A DNA stretch of 64,000 nt from Mycobacterium sp. E183 (lineage in GTDB: Bacteria; Actinomycetota; Actinomycetes; Mycobacteriales; Mycobacteriaceae): positions 47,846-111,845 of the forward strand of contig NZ_LZJN01000156.1 in assembly GCF_001667735.1 (NCBI RefSeq), given 5' to 3'. A program made the translations under genes and the position numbers. The notes beneath the pieces were generated by a model, which saw only the letters and a program-made list of their open reading frames with translations, did no database searches and was not told where the DNA came from. This document shows, in pieces, positions 1 to 8,455 of the stretch; within the stretch, counting starts at the first letter, position 1; each line of letters starts with the position of its first letter.

Positions 1-792
1 GCGATCAGTCGTCAGGTGCACGCCGTGGAGTCGTGGTTGGTGCGCGAATCCGATTCGCTGATCACCTGTTCGGCGTCGATGTCCGACGAGATCACCGAAC
101 TGTTCGGGCCCGGCCTGGCCGCAATCACGGTCATCCGCAACGGAATCGACGCCGCGCGCTGGCCGTTCGCCGAGCGCCGGCCGCGCACCGGTCCCGCCGA
201 ACTGCTCTTCCTCGGGCGGCTGGAATACGAAAAGGGTGTGCATGACGTCATCGCCGCCCTGCCCCGCATCCGGCGCGCCCACCCCGGGACCACCCTGACC
301 ATCGCCGGGGAGGGCACGCAGCAGGAGTGGCTCGTCGAGCAGGCCCGAAAACATCGGGTGCTCAAGGCAACTCGGTTCGTCGGCCACCTCGGCCATGCCG
401 AGCTGCTCGCGGTGCTGCACCGGGCCGACGCCGCGGTGCTGCCCAGCCACTACGAGCCGTTCGGGATCGTCGCGCTGGAAGCCGCCGCGGCGGGGACGCC
501 GCTCGTCACGTCGAACATCGGGGGCCTGGGCGAGGCGGTGATCAACGGCCGGACCGGGGTCTCCTGCCCACCCCGCGACGTCGCCCGGCTCGCCTCGGCC
601 GTGCGGGTCGTGCTCGATGATCCATTCGCCGCGCAGCAGCGCGCCCGCGCCGCCCGCGAACGGCTCACCTCGGCCTTCGACTGGAAGACCGTGGCCCGGG
701 AGACCGCGCAGGTATATCTCGCCGCCAAGCGCGGCGAGCGGCAGCCCCAGCCGCGCATGCCCATCGTGGAGCACGCGCTGCCCAACCGCTAG
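1..792 (+). CDS. GT4 glycosyltransferase, Rv3032-like, 5' truncated
   Basis: This is the C-terminal 263 codons of a retaining GT-B glycosyltransferase; the frame is open at base 1, so the gene begins upstream. The C-terminal Rossmann half shows LLFLGRLEYEKGVHDVI (UDP-sugar side), then HYEPFGIVALEAAAAGTPLV, the EX7E-type motif of family GT4, and GGLGEAV. In M. tuberculosis the matching gene at this chromosomal position, Rv3032, is an alpha-1,4-glucosyltransferase for methylglucose lipopolysaccharide and glycogen-type glucans. Assignment rests on motifs plus the Rv3033-onward synteny seen later in the window. It ends 9 bp before the next gene on the same strand. Confidence 0.8.
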   Translation, partial: AISRQVHAVESWLVRESDSLITCSASMSDEITELFGPGLAAITVIRNGIDAARWPFAERRPRTGPAELLFLGRLEYEKGVHDVIAALPRIRRAHPGTTLTIAGEGTQQEWLVEQARKHRVLKATRFVGHLGHAELLAVLHRADAAVLPSHYEPFGIVALEAAAAGTPLVTSNIGGLGEAVINGRTGVSCPPRDVARLASAVRVVLDDPFAAQQRARAARERLTSAFDWKTVARETAQVYLAAKRGERQPQPRMPIVEHALPNR

Positions 793-801
793 CCTGCAGC
801 G

Positions 802-2157
802 ATGGGGCTGGAATTTTCGAGCGTGGTCGACGCGCCGATCGGCGACGTGTTCGCCTGGCACGCCAGGCCGGGCGCGTTCGCCCGGCTCTCACCGCCGTGG
901 CAACCCATGCGCCTGGTCTCCGAGGCCGCCTCACTCAAGGACGGGCGGGCGACGCTTGCGCTACCGGGCGGCCTGCGCTGGGTCGCCGTCCACCAGGCGG
1001 CAGACTACGACCCGCCGCGGCGCTTCGTGGACGCCATCGGCGGCGACGGCCTGGCCACGCTGCCCACCCGAGTCGCCGTGCGCTGGCGGCACACCCATGA
1101 CTTCGAGGCCGTCGGCGACGGCCGCACCCGGGTCATCGACCGGGTGGACACACCGGTGCCCGGGTCGCTGCTGCGGCCCATGTTCACCTACCGGCACCGT
1201 CAGCTCGCCGACGATCTGGCCGCCCACCGGCTGGCCGCCGACAACGGGCTGGCTCCGCTGACCGTCGCGGTCACCGGTGCGTCCGGGCTGGTGGGTTCGG
1301 CGTTGACGGCGTTTCTGAGCACGGGCGGCCATCGCGTCATCCGGTTGGTGCGCCGCCCTGCGCGCGGAGACGACGAGCGCGAGTGGGATCCCGACGACCC
1401 CGACCCGGGACTGTTCGATCGCGTGGACGCCGTCATCCATCTGGCGGGGGCCTCGATCGCCGGCCGGTTCACCGACAAACATCGACATGCCATCCGCGAC
1501 AGCAGGATTGGCCCCACCCGCCGCCTCGCCGAGGCGCTCGGCCGCGCCAACGACCGCCCGGCGGTGCTCATCTCGGCGTCGGCGATCGGATATTACGGAT
1601 CCGACCGGGGCGACGAGGTCCTCACCGAGGACAGCGACCGGGGCGGCGGTTTCCTCGCCGACGTGGTCGCCGACTGGGAGGCCGCAACCGAGCCCGCCGA
1701 GCAGTCCGGGGTGCGCGTGGTACGGGTGCGCACCGGGATCGTGCAATCCCCGCGCGGGGGCACGCTGAAGCTGATGCGCCCGTTGTTCAGCGCCGGGTTG
1801 GGCGGGCGACTGGGCGACGGCCGGCAATGGTTGTCGTGGATCGGGATCGACGACCTGGTCGACATCTACCACCGCGCTCTATGGGACCGGGCGCTGTCGG
1901 GAGCCGTGAACGCCGTTGCCCCGCAGCCGGTTCGCAACAGCGAGTACACGACGACGCTGGCGCGCGTCGTGCACCGGCCCGCGGTGTTGCCGGTGCCGTC
2001 GCTGGGGCCGCGGGTGCTGCTCGGCGAGCAGGGCGCACGCGAATTGGCGTGCGCCAGCCAGCGGGTTCTTCCGCACAAGCTGAGCGCGCAAGGGCACCGG
2101 TTCCGCCAACCCGACCTCGATCAGGCGCTCCGCCACCTGCTCGGGCACGCCCGCTGA
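802..2157 (+). CDS. SRPBCC-epimerase fusion, TIGR01777 family
   Basis: The protein has 451 residues in two parts. Residues 1-150 look like an SRPBCC/START-type lipid-binding domain (begins MGLEFSSVVDAPIGDVFAWH). Residues 153-451 are an extended SDR of the TIGR01777 type, with the nucleotide-binding motif TGASGLVGSA, the active-site region SASAIGYYGSDRGDE and a C-terminal segment typical of the family. Many family members, including M. tuberculosis Rv2216, consist of the epimerase part alone, so this is the longer fused architecture. Substrate is unknown. The ATG lies 9 bp after the preceding stop, suggesting co-transcription. Confidence 0.85.
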   Translation: MGLEFSSVVDAPIGDVFAWHARPGAFARLSPPWQPMRLVSEAASLKDGRATLALPGGLRWVAVHQAADYDPPRRFVDAIGGDGLATLPTRVAVRWRHTHDFEAVGDGRTRVIDRVDTPVPGSLLRPMFTYRHRQLADDLAAHRLAADNGLAPLTVAVTGASGLVGSALTAFLSTGGHRVIRLVRRPARGDDEREWDPDDPDPGLFDRVDAVIHLAGASIAGRFTDKHRHAIRDSRIGPTRRLAEALGRANDRPAVLISASAIGYYGSDRGDEVLTEDSDRGGGFLADVVADWEAATEPAEQSGVRVVRVRTGIVQSPRGGTLKLMRPLFSAGLGGRLGDGRQWLSWIGIDDLVDIYHRALWDRALSGAVNAVAPQPVRNSEYTTTLARVVHRPAVLPVPSLGPRVLLGEQGARELACASQRVLPHKLSAQGHRFRQPDLDQALRHLLGHAR

Positions 2158-2195
2158 ATCGCACATAGCGGGATTGGGGGCCGATGAGGCCCCAT

Positions 2196-2224
2196 TTAAC
2201 TAACTTAATGGTTCAATCCCTTAA
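2196..2224. promoter_or_regulatory. degenerate 29-bp CrtR-type dyad (site A)
   Basis: This is an AT-rich island in GC-rich DNA. It matches the dyad found before crtE (TTCAGT-n3-TTAATGKTTAA-n3-AYTGAA) at 18 of 23 defined positions, with 10 of 11 in the core (TTAATGGTTCA). Its last base is the A of the hydrolase start codon, so a bound regulator would cover the translation start or the promoter of a leaderless transcript. Confidence 0.5.
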
Positions 2225-3210
2225 TGAAGTTCGGTGCGCCGGCCTGGCGTGCCCGTCGGACCAGCGCGACCGTGATCGGCATCGTCGCGCTGGCCGCGAT
2301 CGCGTTCGCCCCGTGCCCGGCCCGGGCCGAAGCCACGGAGGCCGACAGCACGACCGACGTCACCTGCGCAAGCGCAACGCAGGCGGTACCCACGACGTGG
2401 TATTTCCCCAGCACGCCCCCGCTCGGGCTGGTCTGGTTGCAGCACGGATTCGTGGAAGGCAAGAAGGTGTGGTCCGCGTTCGGCCCCGAGCTCGCGGGCA
2501 GCGGTTACCTGGTGGTGGCCACCACCCTGTCCACCCTCAACATCTTCGGCTGCACCGTGGAGCACCTGATCGACAACAGAGGGTTCCTGGACAACATCGC
2601 GGACGTCTTCGCGCACAAAGACGACCCGCGGGGCGCGTTGGCGACGTCGTTCGCGACGGCGGCCGAGAAGGCCGGCCGCCCCGTCGCGCCGCTACCCGAC
2701 AACATGGTGTTCGTCGGCCACTCGGCGGGCTCCGAGGCCGTCGAATACGTCGCCGAGCGCCTGCACAGCTCCTACCCGGCCGCCTTCACCCAGCTGCGCG
2801 GCGTGGTCAGCGAGGACGGCGTCAAGTCGTTCCTCGGCTCCAATACCGACGACGCGCTGGCGGGCCTCGCGGGTACGACGCTGCCGATCTACGCCACGGC
2901 GTCGCCGCATCTGCTGTGCAACTTCTTTCAACGCGGGACCAAGGCGATCGAGCGGTACTTCCCGGACCGCACGTTTCACGGGGTGAAAATCACGACCGGC
3001 GCCCACGGCGACGCACTCGGCCCGTCGTCGCCGGGTTACGAGAACCTCGTGTGTGGGCGCCCGAAGGCCGACAACGTCGCCGCGGTCTGGGGTCTGACCC
3101 GGGGCTGGATCGCCGACATGATCGCGGGAACGACCACACCCGATTTCTACCCTGGCGGAAGCTATTACACCGATCTCTTGACGGCCGGGACCATCACCAC
3201 GCTGCCGTGA
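2224..3210 (+). CDS. secreted alpha/beta hydrolase of unknown substrate
   Basis: The 328-residue protein has an N-terminal signal peptide (two Arg, a hydrophobic run to about residue 30, then CPARA cleavage region) and an alpha/beta-hydrolase fold. The nucleophile elbow VGHSAGS puts the catalytic Ser at 167, HGF near residue 75 fits the oxyanion loop, and H near 263 (TTGAHGDALG) is a candidate catalytic His. It therefore should be an exported esterase or lipase-like enzyme. It has its own promoter region carrying a carotenoid-type operator and is convergent with the minus-strand genes after it. I see no family that fixes the substrate; a lipid or carotenoid ester is only a guess from regulation. 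Confidence 0.75.
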   Translation: MKFGAPAWRARRTSATVIGIVALAAIAFAPCPARAEATEADSTTDVTCASATQAVPTTWYFPSTPPLGLVWLQHGFVEGKKVWSAFGPELAGSGYLVVATTLSTLNIFGCTVEHLIDNRGFLDNIADVFAHKDDPRGALATSFATAAEKAGRPVAPLPDNMVFVGHSAGSEAVEYVAERLHSSYPAAFTQLRGVVSEDGVKSFLGSNTDDALAGLAGTTLPIYATASPHLLCNFFQRGTKAIERYFPDRTFHGVKITTGAHGDALGPSSPGYENLVCGRPKADNVAAVWGLTRGWIADMIAGTTTPDFYPGGSYYTDLLTAGTITTLP

Positions 3211-3307
3211 CGAGTCTGCGCACCGGTCGAGCGGTGAGCGGTCCGTCCGGCCGACGCGTCGCGGGTGACCACCTCGACGAACGACCGTGAATCCACTGCC
3301 CGGTCTC

Positions 3308-3985
3308 CTATTCCGCGTCCCTGCCATGCCGGCTTCGCCGGTAGGCGCGGGCGCGCAGATCGGCGAGCCAGCGCGGGCGCAGGCTCACGCCGGGTGGCGT
3401 GTTGATCACGGGATCGAATGACACGTCGGCCGCCGGTTCGGGATCGACGGCCCCGGTCAGCGTGAGCCGGCCCAGCGGCGTGAAATCCCCACTGCCACAG
3501 GCTTGGTCGAGCGAGACCTCGATGCTGTCGTGCTCGAGGCGGTCGCGCACGCCGTCCAGCGACAGGCCGGGACCGTCGATCTTGCTGACGATCCGGGCCC
3601 TGAGCCACCAATTGGCTCCCCGGTAGTGCAGCGGCATCAGGGTGGTCAGCGTCTGATCGCTCCACGAGATGGCAGGGCGCAGCGCGAGTGCCCGGGACAG
3701 CAGCCCCGAGCCCGAGGAGACGACCAGGATGTCCCACGGCCCGGTCCCCTGCGGCGGTGTGACCCGGAAAGCCAGGCCGATGAAGTCAGGCAAGGCCCCG
3801 GGCGTGCCACTGGCCTTCGACACCCGGGCGACAACCTCGGACGACGAAATGGGCAGCCCCTGGCCGGCCGGGGCGACCCGTTCGATGAAGCCCTCCGCCA
3901 GAACCCCGATCGGATGAAACAACCGTTTGCCCCGGATGGCGGAGCCCCACTGGAAGGGCAGTGCGACAAGATCGGAAACGCTCAC
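3308..3985 (-). CDS. catalase-fold-like conserved protein
   Basis: The 225-residue protein begins at a GTG (VSVSDLVALPFQWG). Its middle, VVARVSKASGTPGALPDFIGLAFRV followed by WDILVVSSG, resembles the catalase core pattern (VRFS, PD-x-RGLA, DIVAVSSP), which points to a catalase-like beta barrel. The protein is much shorter than a catalase and I see no C-terminal proximal heme-ligand Tyr motif, so enzymatic activity is uncertain. Related mycobacterial proteins are, as I recall, often labelled phosphodiesterase without clear reason. It is the last gene of the minus-strand run that starts with the MarR regulator. A peroxide- or light-stress role is inference only. Confidence 0.6.
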   Translation of the reverse strand: MSVSDLVALPFQWGSAIRGKRLFHPIGVLAEGFIERVAPAGQGLPISSSEVVARVSKASGTPGALPDFIGLAFRVTPPQGTGPWDILVVSSGSGLLSRALALRPAISWSDQTLTTLMPLHYRGANWWLRARIVSKIDGPGLSLDGVRDRLEHDSIEVSLDQACGSGDFTPLGRLTLTGAVDPEPAADVSFDPVINTPPGVSLRPRWLADLRARAYRRSRHGRDAE

Positions 3986-4099
3986 CGGCGGCGGGTTCCC
4001 CTTTCCCCGCGTCGGAAACGCGCCGGTGCGACGTCGATTCCCCAGGGCTCCGCCCGGGTGTTTGGGTTTCAGCGGCGCGTCGGCAGATGCCGGACCGGT

Positions 4100-4831
4100 T
4101 TACGCGGGCACCCGCAGGCCGACCATGTGCGGTTCCCCGGGTGGTTGCGGCTGCTGGTTTTGCGCCCGGCCGTCGATGTAGACCTGCTGCATGACCGCCT
4201 GCCACGACTCCATCTCGGGCACCGATCCCCACATCCCTTCGAAAAGCCCGACGATCACGGCCGCGTTGTCGTCGGTCAGGGCATAGACCGGTCCACCGAA
4301 GTCACGACTGTCGACGGCCACGTCGGCGATGATGAACCGCCCTTCGCTGACGGAGGTGATCGATCCGCACCGCTGGCCGACCGATCGACGAAACTGGCAC
4401 ACCGGCAGCCCCGGCTGCGCACGCAGGCCCGGGGAAGACTTCAGTTGCCGGCCGGTCGGCAACTGGTCCGAGGCGGTCACGTCGGGGCCGAGCGCGATGA
4501 CTTCGTACTCGACGGGCGACATCGCGCGACTCGCCGCCACGTCGTCGGCGGCCTGGCGACGGGCGAGCACGACCTTGCCCACCGGGTTTCCGTCGTGGTC
4601 GGTGACGTCCGACTCCCCGTTACCGCATTGACCGCTGGTCACCGCGACCCGCAGCCGGGGCTCGACCAACCCCACCATGCACACGGCCCCGCCTTGGCGG
4701 ATCTCCATACCGGGAAAGGCCGTGACGGCCGGGGTGGCCGTCGCGGGGGCCGGGTAGCCGACCACCGTTATCGCAATCGTGAAGGCGAAGGCGATCGCCA
4801 CGCGAGTGTTTCGCCCGCTGGCCATTTCCAT
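4100..4831 (-). CDS. secreted trypsin-fold pseudoprotease, Rv1815-like
   Basis: The 243-residue product starts at ATG 4831 (MEMASGRN), which places a signal peptide (hydrophobic AIAFAFTIAITVVG, then PATATP) at the N terminus; the longer frame upstream lacks this logic. It resembles the trypsin-like secreted protein Rv1815 (shared FPGMEIRQ start). The two signature motifs are altered: the TAGHC region reads TSGQCG and the GDSGGP region reads SRDFGGPV. The catalytic His is Gln and the nucleophile Ser is Phe, so proteolysis by the usual triad should be impossible. It probably has a binding or structural role in the envelope. It lies between crtR and the catalase-like gene. Confidence 0.7.
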   Translation of the reverse strand: MEMASGRNTRVAIAFAFTIAITVVGYPAPATATPAVTAFPGMEIRQGGAVCMVGLVEPRLRVAVTSGQCGNGESDVTDHDGNPVGKVVLARRQAADDVAASRAMSPVEYEVIALGPDVTASDQLPTGRQLKSSPGLRAQPGLPVCQFRRSVGQRCGSITSVSEGRFIIADVAVDSRDFGGPVYALTDDNAAVIVGLFEGMWGSVPEMESWQAVMQQVYIDGRAQNQQPQPPGEPHMVGLRVPA

Positions 4832-4958
4832 TGGGCCCCACCACCCCTCATGTCCGTCCGAGGGATTTTTGTCGGACACTTGAGTTGAGTCGCGTATACC
4901 CGCGGGCAACGGCGCCAAACGGCCCCAAGCGCCCGGGCGGACGCGGCGAAGTCGCCGA

Positions 4959-5453
4959 TCACTCCTGGGGCACTGCGAGTTCGCCCTGGAATCGTTGCAT
5001 GGCGTCGATGACCGCACCGAGCACACGATGCGCTGCCATCAGGTCGGCGTCGGGTAACTCTTCGAGGGCGACCCGGCTGTGGGCATCGAGCGGACTGAAG
5101 AACGACCGGGCGGTGGCCAGGCCGGATTCCCCGTGGCGCAGGATGACCTTGCGGCGGTCATCGGGGTGGGAATCGCGCCGGATGTGGCCCGAGTCGATCA
5201 ACCGATCCACCAGGTAGGTGATCGCCGAACCGGACAGCCCCATCCGATGACTGAGGTCGCCCGAGGTCATCGGCCTCCCCGCGGCTTCTGCCACCATGAT
5301 GTACATCAATGCACGGAAGTCATTGGGCCGCAGACGATGTAACATCGCGAATTGCCGACCGATCTGGTCGGATTCGGTCGATATCTCCCGCAGATCGGCC
5401 GAGATCAGCGACTCCAGCACATCGCGGCGCAGGCGCTGCTCTTCAGCTTCCAT
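4959..5453 (-). CDS. crtR: MarR regulator divergent from crtE (CrtR-like)
   Basis: The 164-residue protein starts at ATG 5453 (MEAEEQRL); the frame continues upstream only through the operator, so the longer start is rejected. It has a MarR winged helix: SGDLSHRMGLSGSAITYLVDRLIDSGHIRR is the recognition region and DDRRKVIL the wing. The gene is divergent from crtE across 311 bp holding two perfect copies of a 29-bp dyad. In Corynebacterium glutamicum, CrtR is a MarR protein in the same divergent position that represses crt genes and responds to GGPP and other prenyl diphosphates. By analogy this should be the local repressor, autoregulated through site B. Symbol is by position and family. Confidence 0.75.
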   Translation of the reverse strand: MEAEEQRLRRDVLESLISADLREISTESDQIGRQFAMLHRLRPNDFRALMYIMVAEAAGRPMTSGDLSHRMGLSGSAITYLVDRLIDSGHIRRDSHPDDRRKVILRHGESGLATARSFFSPLDAHSRVALEELPDADLMAAHRVLGAVIDAMQRFQGELAVPQE

Positions 5454-5487
5454 AACAAAGTGAGCATATCCCTGAACCGGCACACAG

Positions 5488-5516
5488 TTCAGTTCGTTAA
5501 TGGTTAATTGATTGAA
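5488..5516. promoter_or_regulatory. 29-bp CrtR-type operator (site B)
   Basis: The site reads TTCAGT-TCG-TTAATGGTTAA-TTG-ATTGAA. The outer hexamers are inverted (one mismatch) and the core is TTAA-n3-TTAA. It starts 35 bp upstream of the crtR start, so it probably mediates autoregulation. It shares every consensus position with sites C and E. The remainder of the 5454-5764 intergenic stretch, outside sites B and C, shows only a ribosome binding site. Confidence 0.7.
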
Positions 5517-5581
5517 ATGGACCTCCGGCGACGATGGCACAGGGGACGAGACGTGACCACGACTGGCGAACCGAGGACAAT

Positions 5582-5610
5582 TTCAGTAAGTTAATGTTTA
5601 AGTTATTGAA
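5582..5610. promoter_or_regulatory. 29-bp CrtR-type operator (site C)
   Basis: The site reads TTCAGT-AAG-TTAATGTTTAA-GTT-ATTGAA. It is centred 94 bp from site B and about 170 bp upstream of the crtE start, the expected place for control of the crt operon promoter. The two sites could be bridged by a multimer. Confidence 0.7.
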
Positions 5611-5764
5611 GGTGATGGGTAAGTCGTCCGAGGTTGGGAAGGGCTGATCGGAGCGGGATCGCGGCGACGGCATGGGCCGGTTCTTCGCCTCCGAACAGCG
5701 GAGATGGCGGCGCGTGTTTGAGCCGTCCCGACCTGGGAATGCCAAGCCGTCCAGGAGGGAGCGC

Positions 5765-6895
5765 GTGGCCAAGATGGGTGCTTTGTCGTTGACACCCGCC
5801 ACCGAGTCGCCGGCAGCTGCGGCGGACTGGCCGGGCACCGCCCCCTTCGACGAGTGGCGCTCGAGCGTGCGGAACGGCGTGCTCGCCCTCCTCTGCGACT
5901 TCGTCGAACCCCGGCGCTCCCAGTTGGACGACACCCGCGTCGACGCCGCCGGCGACATCCTGATGGCGTTCGCGTCTGGCGGCAAGTGTCTGCGGTCGAC
6001 CTTCATGTACTTGGGGTGGCTCTGCGGTGCCGCGCCCGACCGGGCGGCGCTGCGGGCGGCGGCCAGTTTCGAGCTGCTGCACGTATTCGCGCTGCTGCAG
6101 GACGACGTCATGGACGGTTCGGCCGAACGGCGGGGGCGCCCGTCGGCACACCTGCAATTTTCCCAATGGCACCGCGCGCGCGGGCTGTCCGGCTCGTCGG
6201 CGCGGTTCGGCGAATCGGCCGCCATCCTGCTGGGTGACCTCTGCCTGATCTGGTCGGAGCAGATGCTGCGCGAGAGCGGTGTCGATGCCCGTCGGTTGCA
6301 GCGCGCCTGGCCGCGCTACGACACGATGCGCACCGAGCTTGCGCTGGGCCAGTTCGCCGACCTGGTGAGCGATGTCCGGCGCATGCCTACCCTGGATGCC
6401 GTGCTGGACGTGGCCCGCCGCAAGTCGGGCAACTACACCGTGCGGCGGCCGTTGGAGATCGGCGCGGCGATGTCCGATTGCGACGATCGGACGCTGAGCC
6501 GACTCGGCCGGTACGGCGCCGCCATCGGGGAAGCCTTTCAGCTTCGCGACGACGTGCTCGGCGTCTTCGGCTCGCCGGCGATCACCGGGAAGCCGGCCGC
6601 CGGAGACCTGTTGGAGCGCAAGGCAACCAGCCTCGTGGTGACCGCCCACCAGCTCGCCGATGCGTCCACCCGGGCCGAACTGACCGAACTGATGAACGGC
6701 CACGCCCTCGACGGTGAAGCGCTCGATCGATGCAAAACGCTGATCGTGGGGACGGGGGCGGTCCAGCTGATCGAGCAGATGATCAGCGACCGGGTCGCGG
6801 CCGCGCGCGAACACCTCGACGACGCCTCGATCGACGGACCCGTTCGCACCGCGCTGGAGGAAATGGCGACCGCCTGCACGGATCGCGCCGAATGA
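5765..6895 (+). CDS. crtE: geranylgeranyl diphosphate synthase
   Basis: CrtE condenses IPP with allylic diphosphates to give GGPP. The GTG start at 5765 follows a perfect AGGAGG (5753-5758) by 6 nt, giving 376 residues; the upstream ATG in the same frame lacks this. The first aspartate-rich motif is LLQDDVMDG (DDxxD) and the second is LRDDVLGVFG, the DDxxG variant I recall from actinobacterial enzymes. KxxR-type residues occur in GGKCLRS. It is the first gene of the pigment operon and is followed 27 bp later by crtI. Control is probably by the crtR product through site C. Confidence 0.93.
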   Translation: MAKMGALSLTPATESPAAAADWPGTAPFDEWRSSVRNGVLALLCDFVEPRRSQLDDTRVDAAGDILMAFASGGKCLRSTFMYLGWLCGAAPDRAALRAAASFELLHVFALLQDDVMDGSAERRGRPSAHLQFSQWHRARGLSGSSARFGESAAILLGDLCLIWSEQMLRESGVDARRLQRAWPRYDTMRTELALGQFADLVSDVRRMPTLDAVLDVARRKSGNYTVRRPLEIGAAMSDCDDRTLSRLGRYGAAIGEAFQLRDDVLGVFGSPAITGKPAAGDLLERKATSLVVTAHQLADASTRAELTELMNGHALDGEALDRCKTLIVGTGAVQLIEQMISDRVAAAREHLDDASIDGPVRTALEEMATACTDRAE

Positions 6896-6922
6896 GCGAC
6901 GCAAGTTTGGGAGCATGCTGAC

Positions 6923-8455
6923 ATGCGGACCATCGAAGGACGCAGCGAGCGCGTCGTGGTGATCGGGGCCGGCCTGGCCGGTCTGTCCGCCGCGCTGCAT
7001 CTGGCCGGCCGTGGACGCGCGGTCACGGTGGTGGAACGCCACCCCTGGCCGGGGGGGCGCGCCGGCCGCCTCGACGTCGACGGCTATCGAATCGACACCG
7101 GGCCGACGGTGCTCACGATGCCGGACATCATCGACGAGACTTTCGCGGCCGCCGGCCAGAGCCGGTCGGGCCGGCTGGAATTGCTGCCGCTTGACCCGGC
7201 CTACCGGGCGGTGTTCGCCGACGGCAGCGCGCTCGACGTGCACACCGACCCCGACCGGATGACCACCGCCATTGCAGAGTTCGCCGGATCCGGGCAGGCA
7301 GCGGGCTACCGGCGGCTGCGCGAGTGGCTGCAGCGGTTGTACCGGATCGAATTCGACGGGTTCATCGCCGCCAACTTCGACTCCCCGCTGTCGTTGCTCA
7401 CGCCGCAGTTGGCGCGGCTGACGGCGATCGGCGGCTTCCGCAAGTGGGATCGCGTAGTGAAGCGGCATATCAGCGACCCCCGGCTGCAACGGGTCTTCAC
7501 GTTCCAATCCCTGTACGCGGGCGTGGCGCCGCGGAACGCCCTGGCCGTGTACGCGGTCATCGCCTACATGGACACCGTCGCGGGCGTGTTCTTCCCGCGC
7601 GGCGGGGTTCGCGCGCTTCCCGACGCACTGGCCGCGGCCGCCGCCGATGCGGGGGTCGAATTCCGTTACAACGCCACCGTTACCGGGCTCGACCGCGCCG
7701 CCGGACGGGTCAGGGCCGTGCTGACGGATCGCCTGGACCCCATCGCGTGCGACGCGGTGGTGCTGACCACCGAACTGCCGCAGACCTATGAACTGTTGGG
7801 CCGCACACCGCGCCGCCCCGTGCGGCTGCGGCCGGCGCCTTCGGCGGTCGTGGCCCACCTGGGCTCCCGCCGCGTCGCCTCCGACGCGGCCCATCACACG
7901 ATCCTGTTCGGCGATTCCTGGGATCAGACCTTCACCGACATCATCCGCGACGGCCGCCTGATGCGGGATCCCTCGCTGCTGGTCACCCGCCCGACGGCGA
8001 GCGACCCCGCCCTGGCCCCGGACGGGCACGACCTGCTGTACGTGCTCGCCCCCGCGCCGAACCTGGATCGCGGGCCCATCGACTGGGACACCGTCGGGGC
8101 GCGTTATGTCGACACCCTGATCGACGAGGTCGCGGCGCGGCTACTGCCCGGGTTGGCCGAGGACGCAACGGTATTGGACACCGTCACGCCCGCGGACTGG
8201 GCGCGTCAGGGCATGGCGGCGGGCAGCCCCTTCGCGCTGGCCCACACCTTCGGGCAGACGGGCCCCTTCCGGCCGGCCAACATGGTGCGCGGCGTCGAAA
8301 ACGCGGTGCTGGCCGGCTCGTCAACCGTGCCCGGCGTCGGCGTCCCCACCACGCTGATCTCGGGTCGGCTAGCCGCCGACCGCGTCACCGGCCCCAGCGC
8401 CGGCCGAGCCAACCGGATGACGACGCACCACGACATGAGGGCCGGGCTGACATGA
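6923..8455 (+). CDS. crtI: phytoene desaturase
   Basis: The 510-residue flavoprotein of the CrtI family desaturates phytoene to lycopene. The N-terminal FAD-binding motif is VVVIGAGLAGLSAALHL, followed by ERHPWPGGRAGR and DTGPTVLTMP, both typical of CrtI. The C-terminal VENAVLAGSSTVPGVGVPTTLISGR is the family's second FAD-contact motif. It overlaps crtB by ATGA, so translation is coupled. Full length; no odd residues noted. Confidence 0.94.
   Translation: MRTIEGRSERVVVIGAGLAGLSAALHLAGRGRAVTVVERHPWPGGRAGRLDVDGYRIDTGPTVLTMPDIIDETFAAAGQSRSGRLELLPLDPAYRAVFADGSALDVHTDPDRMTTAIAEFAGSGQAAGYRRLREWLQRLYRIEFDGFIAANFDSPLSLLTPQLARLTAIGGFRKWDRVVKRHISDPRLQRVFTFQSLYAGVAPRNALAVYAVIAYMDTVAGVFFPRGGVRALPDALAAAAADAGVEFRYNATVTGLDRAAGRVRAVLTDRLDPIACDAVVLTTELPQTYELLGRTPRRPVRLRPAPSAVVAHLGSRRVASDAAHHTILFGDSWDQTFTDIIRDGRLMRDPSLLVTRPTASDPALAPDGHDLLYVLAPAPNLDRGPIDWDTVGARYVDTLIDEVAARLLPGLAEDATVLDTVTPADWARQGMAAGSPFALAHTFGQTGPFRPANMVRGVENAVLAGSSTVPGVGVPTTLISGRLAADRVTGPSAGRANRMTTHHDMRAGLT

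Noticed and set aside
5603..8029. Minus-strand open frame of 808 codons opposite crtE and crtI
   Set aside because: Composition is Arg/Gly/His-rich low complexity, typical of the antisense of high-GC genes, and it covers recognised crt genes.
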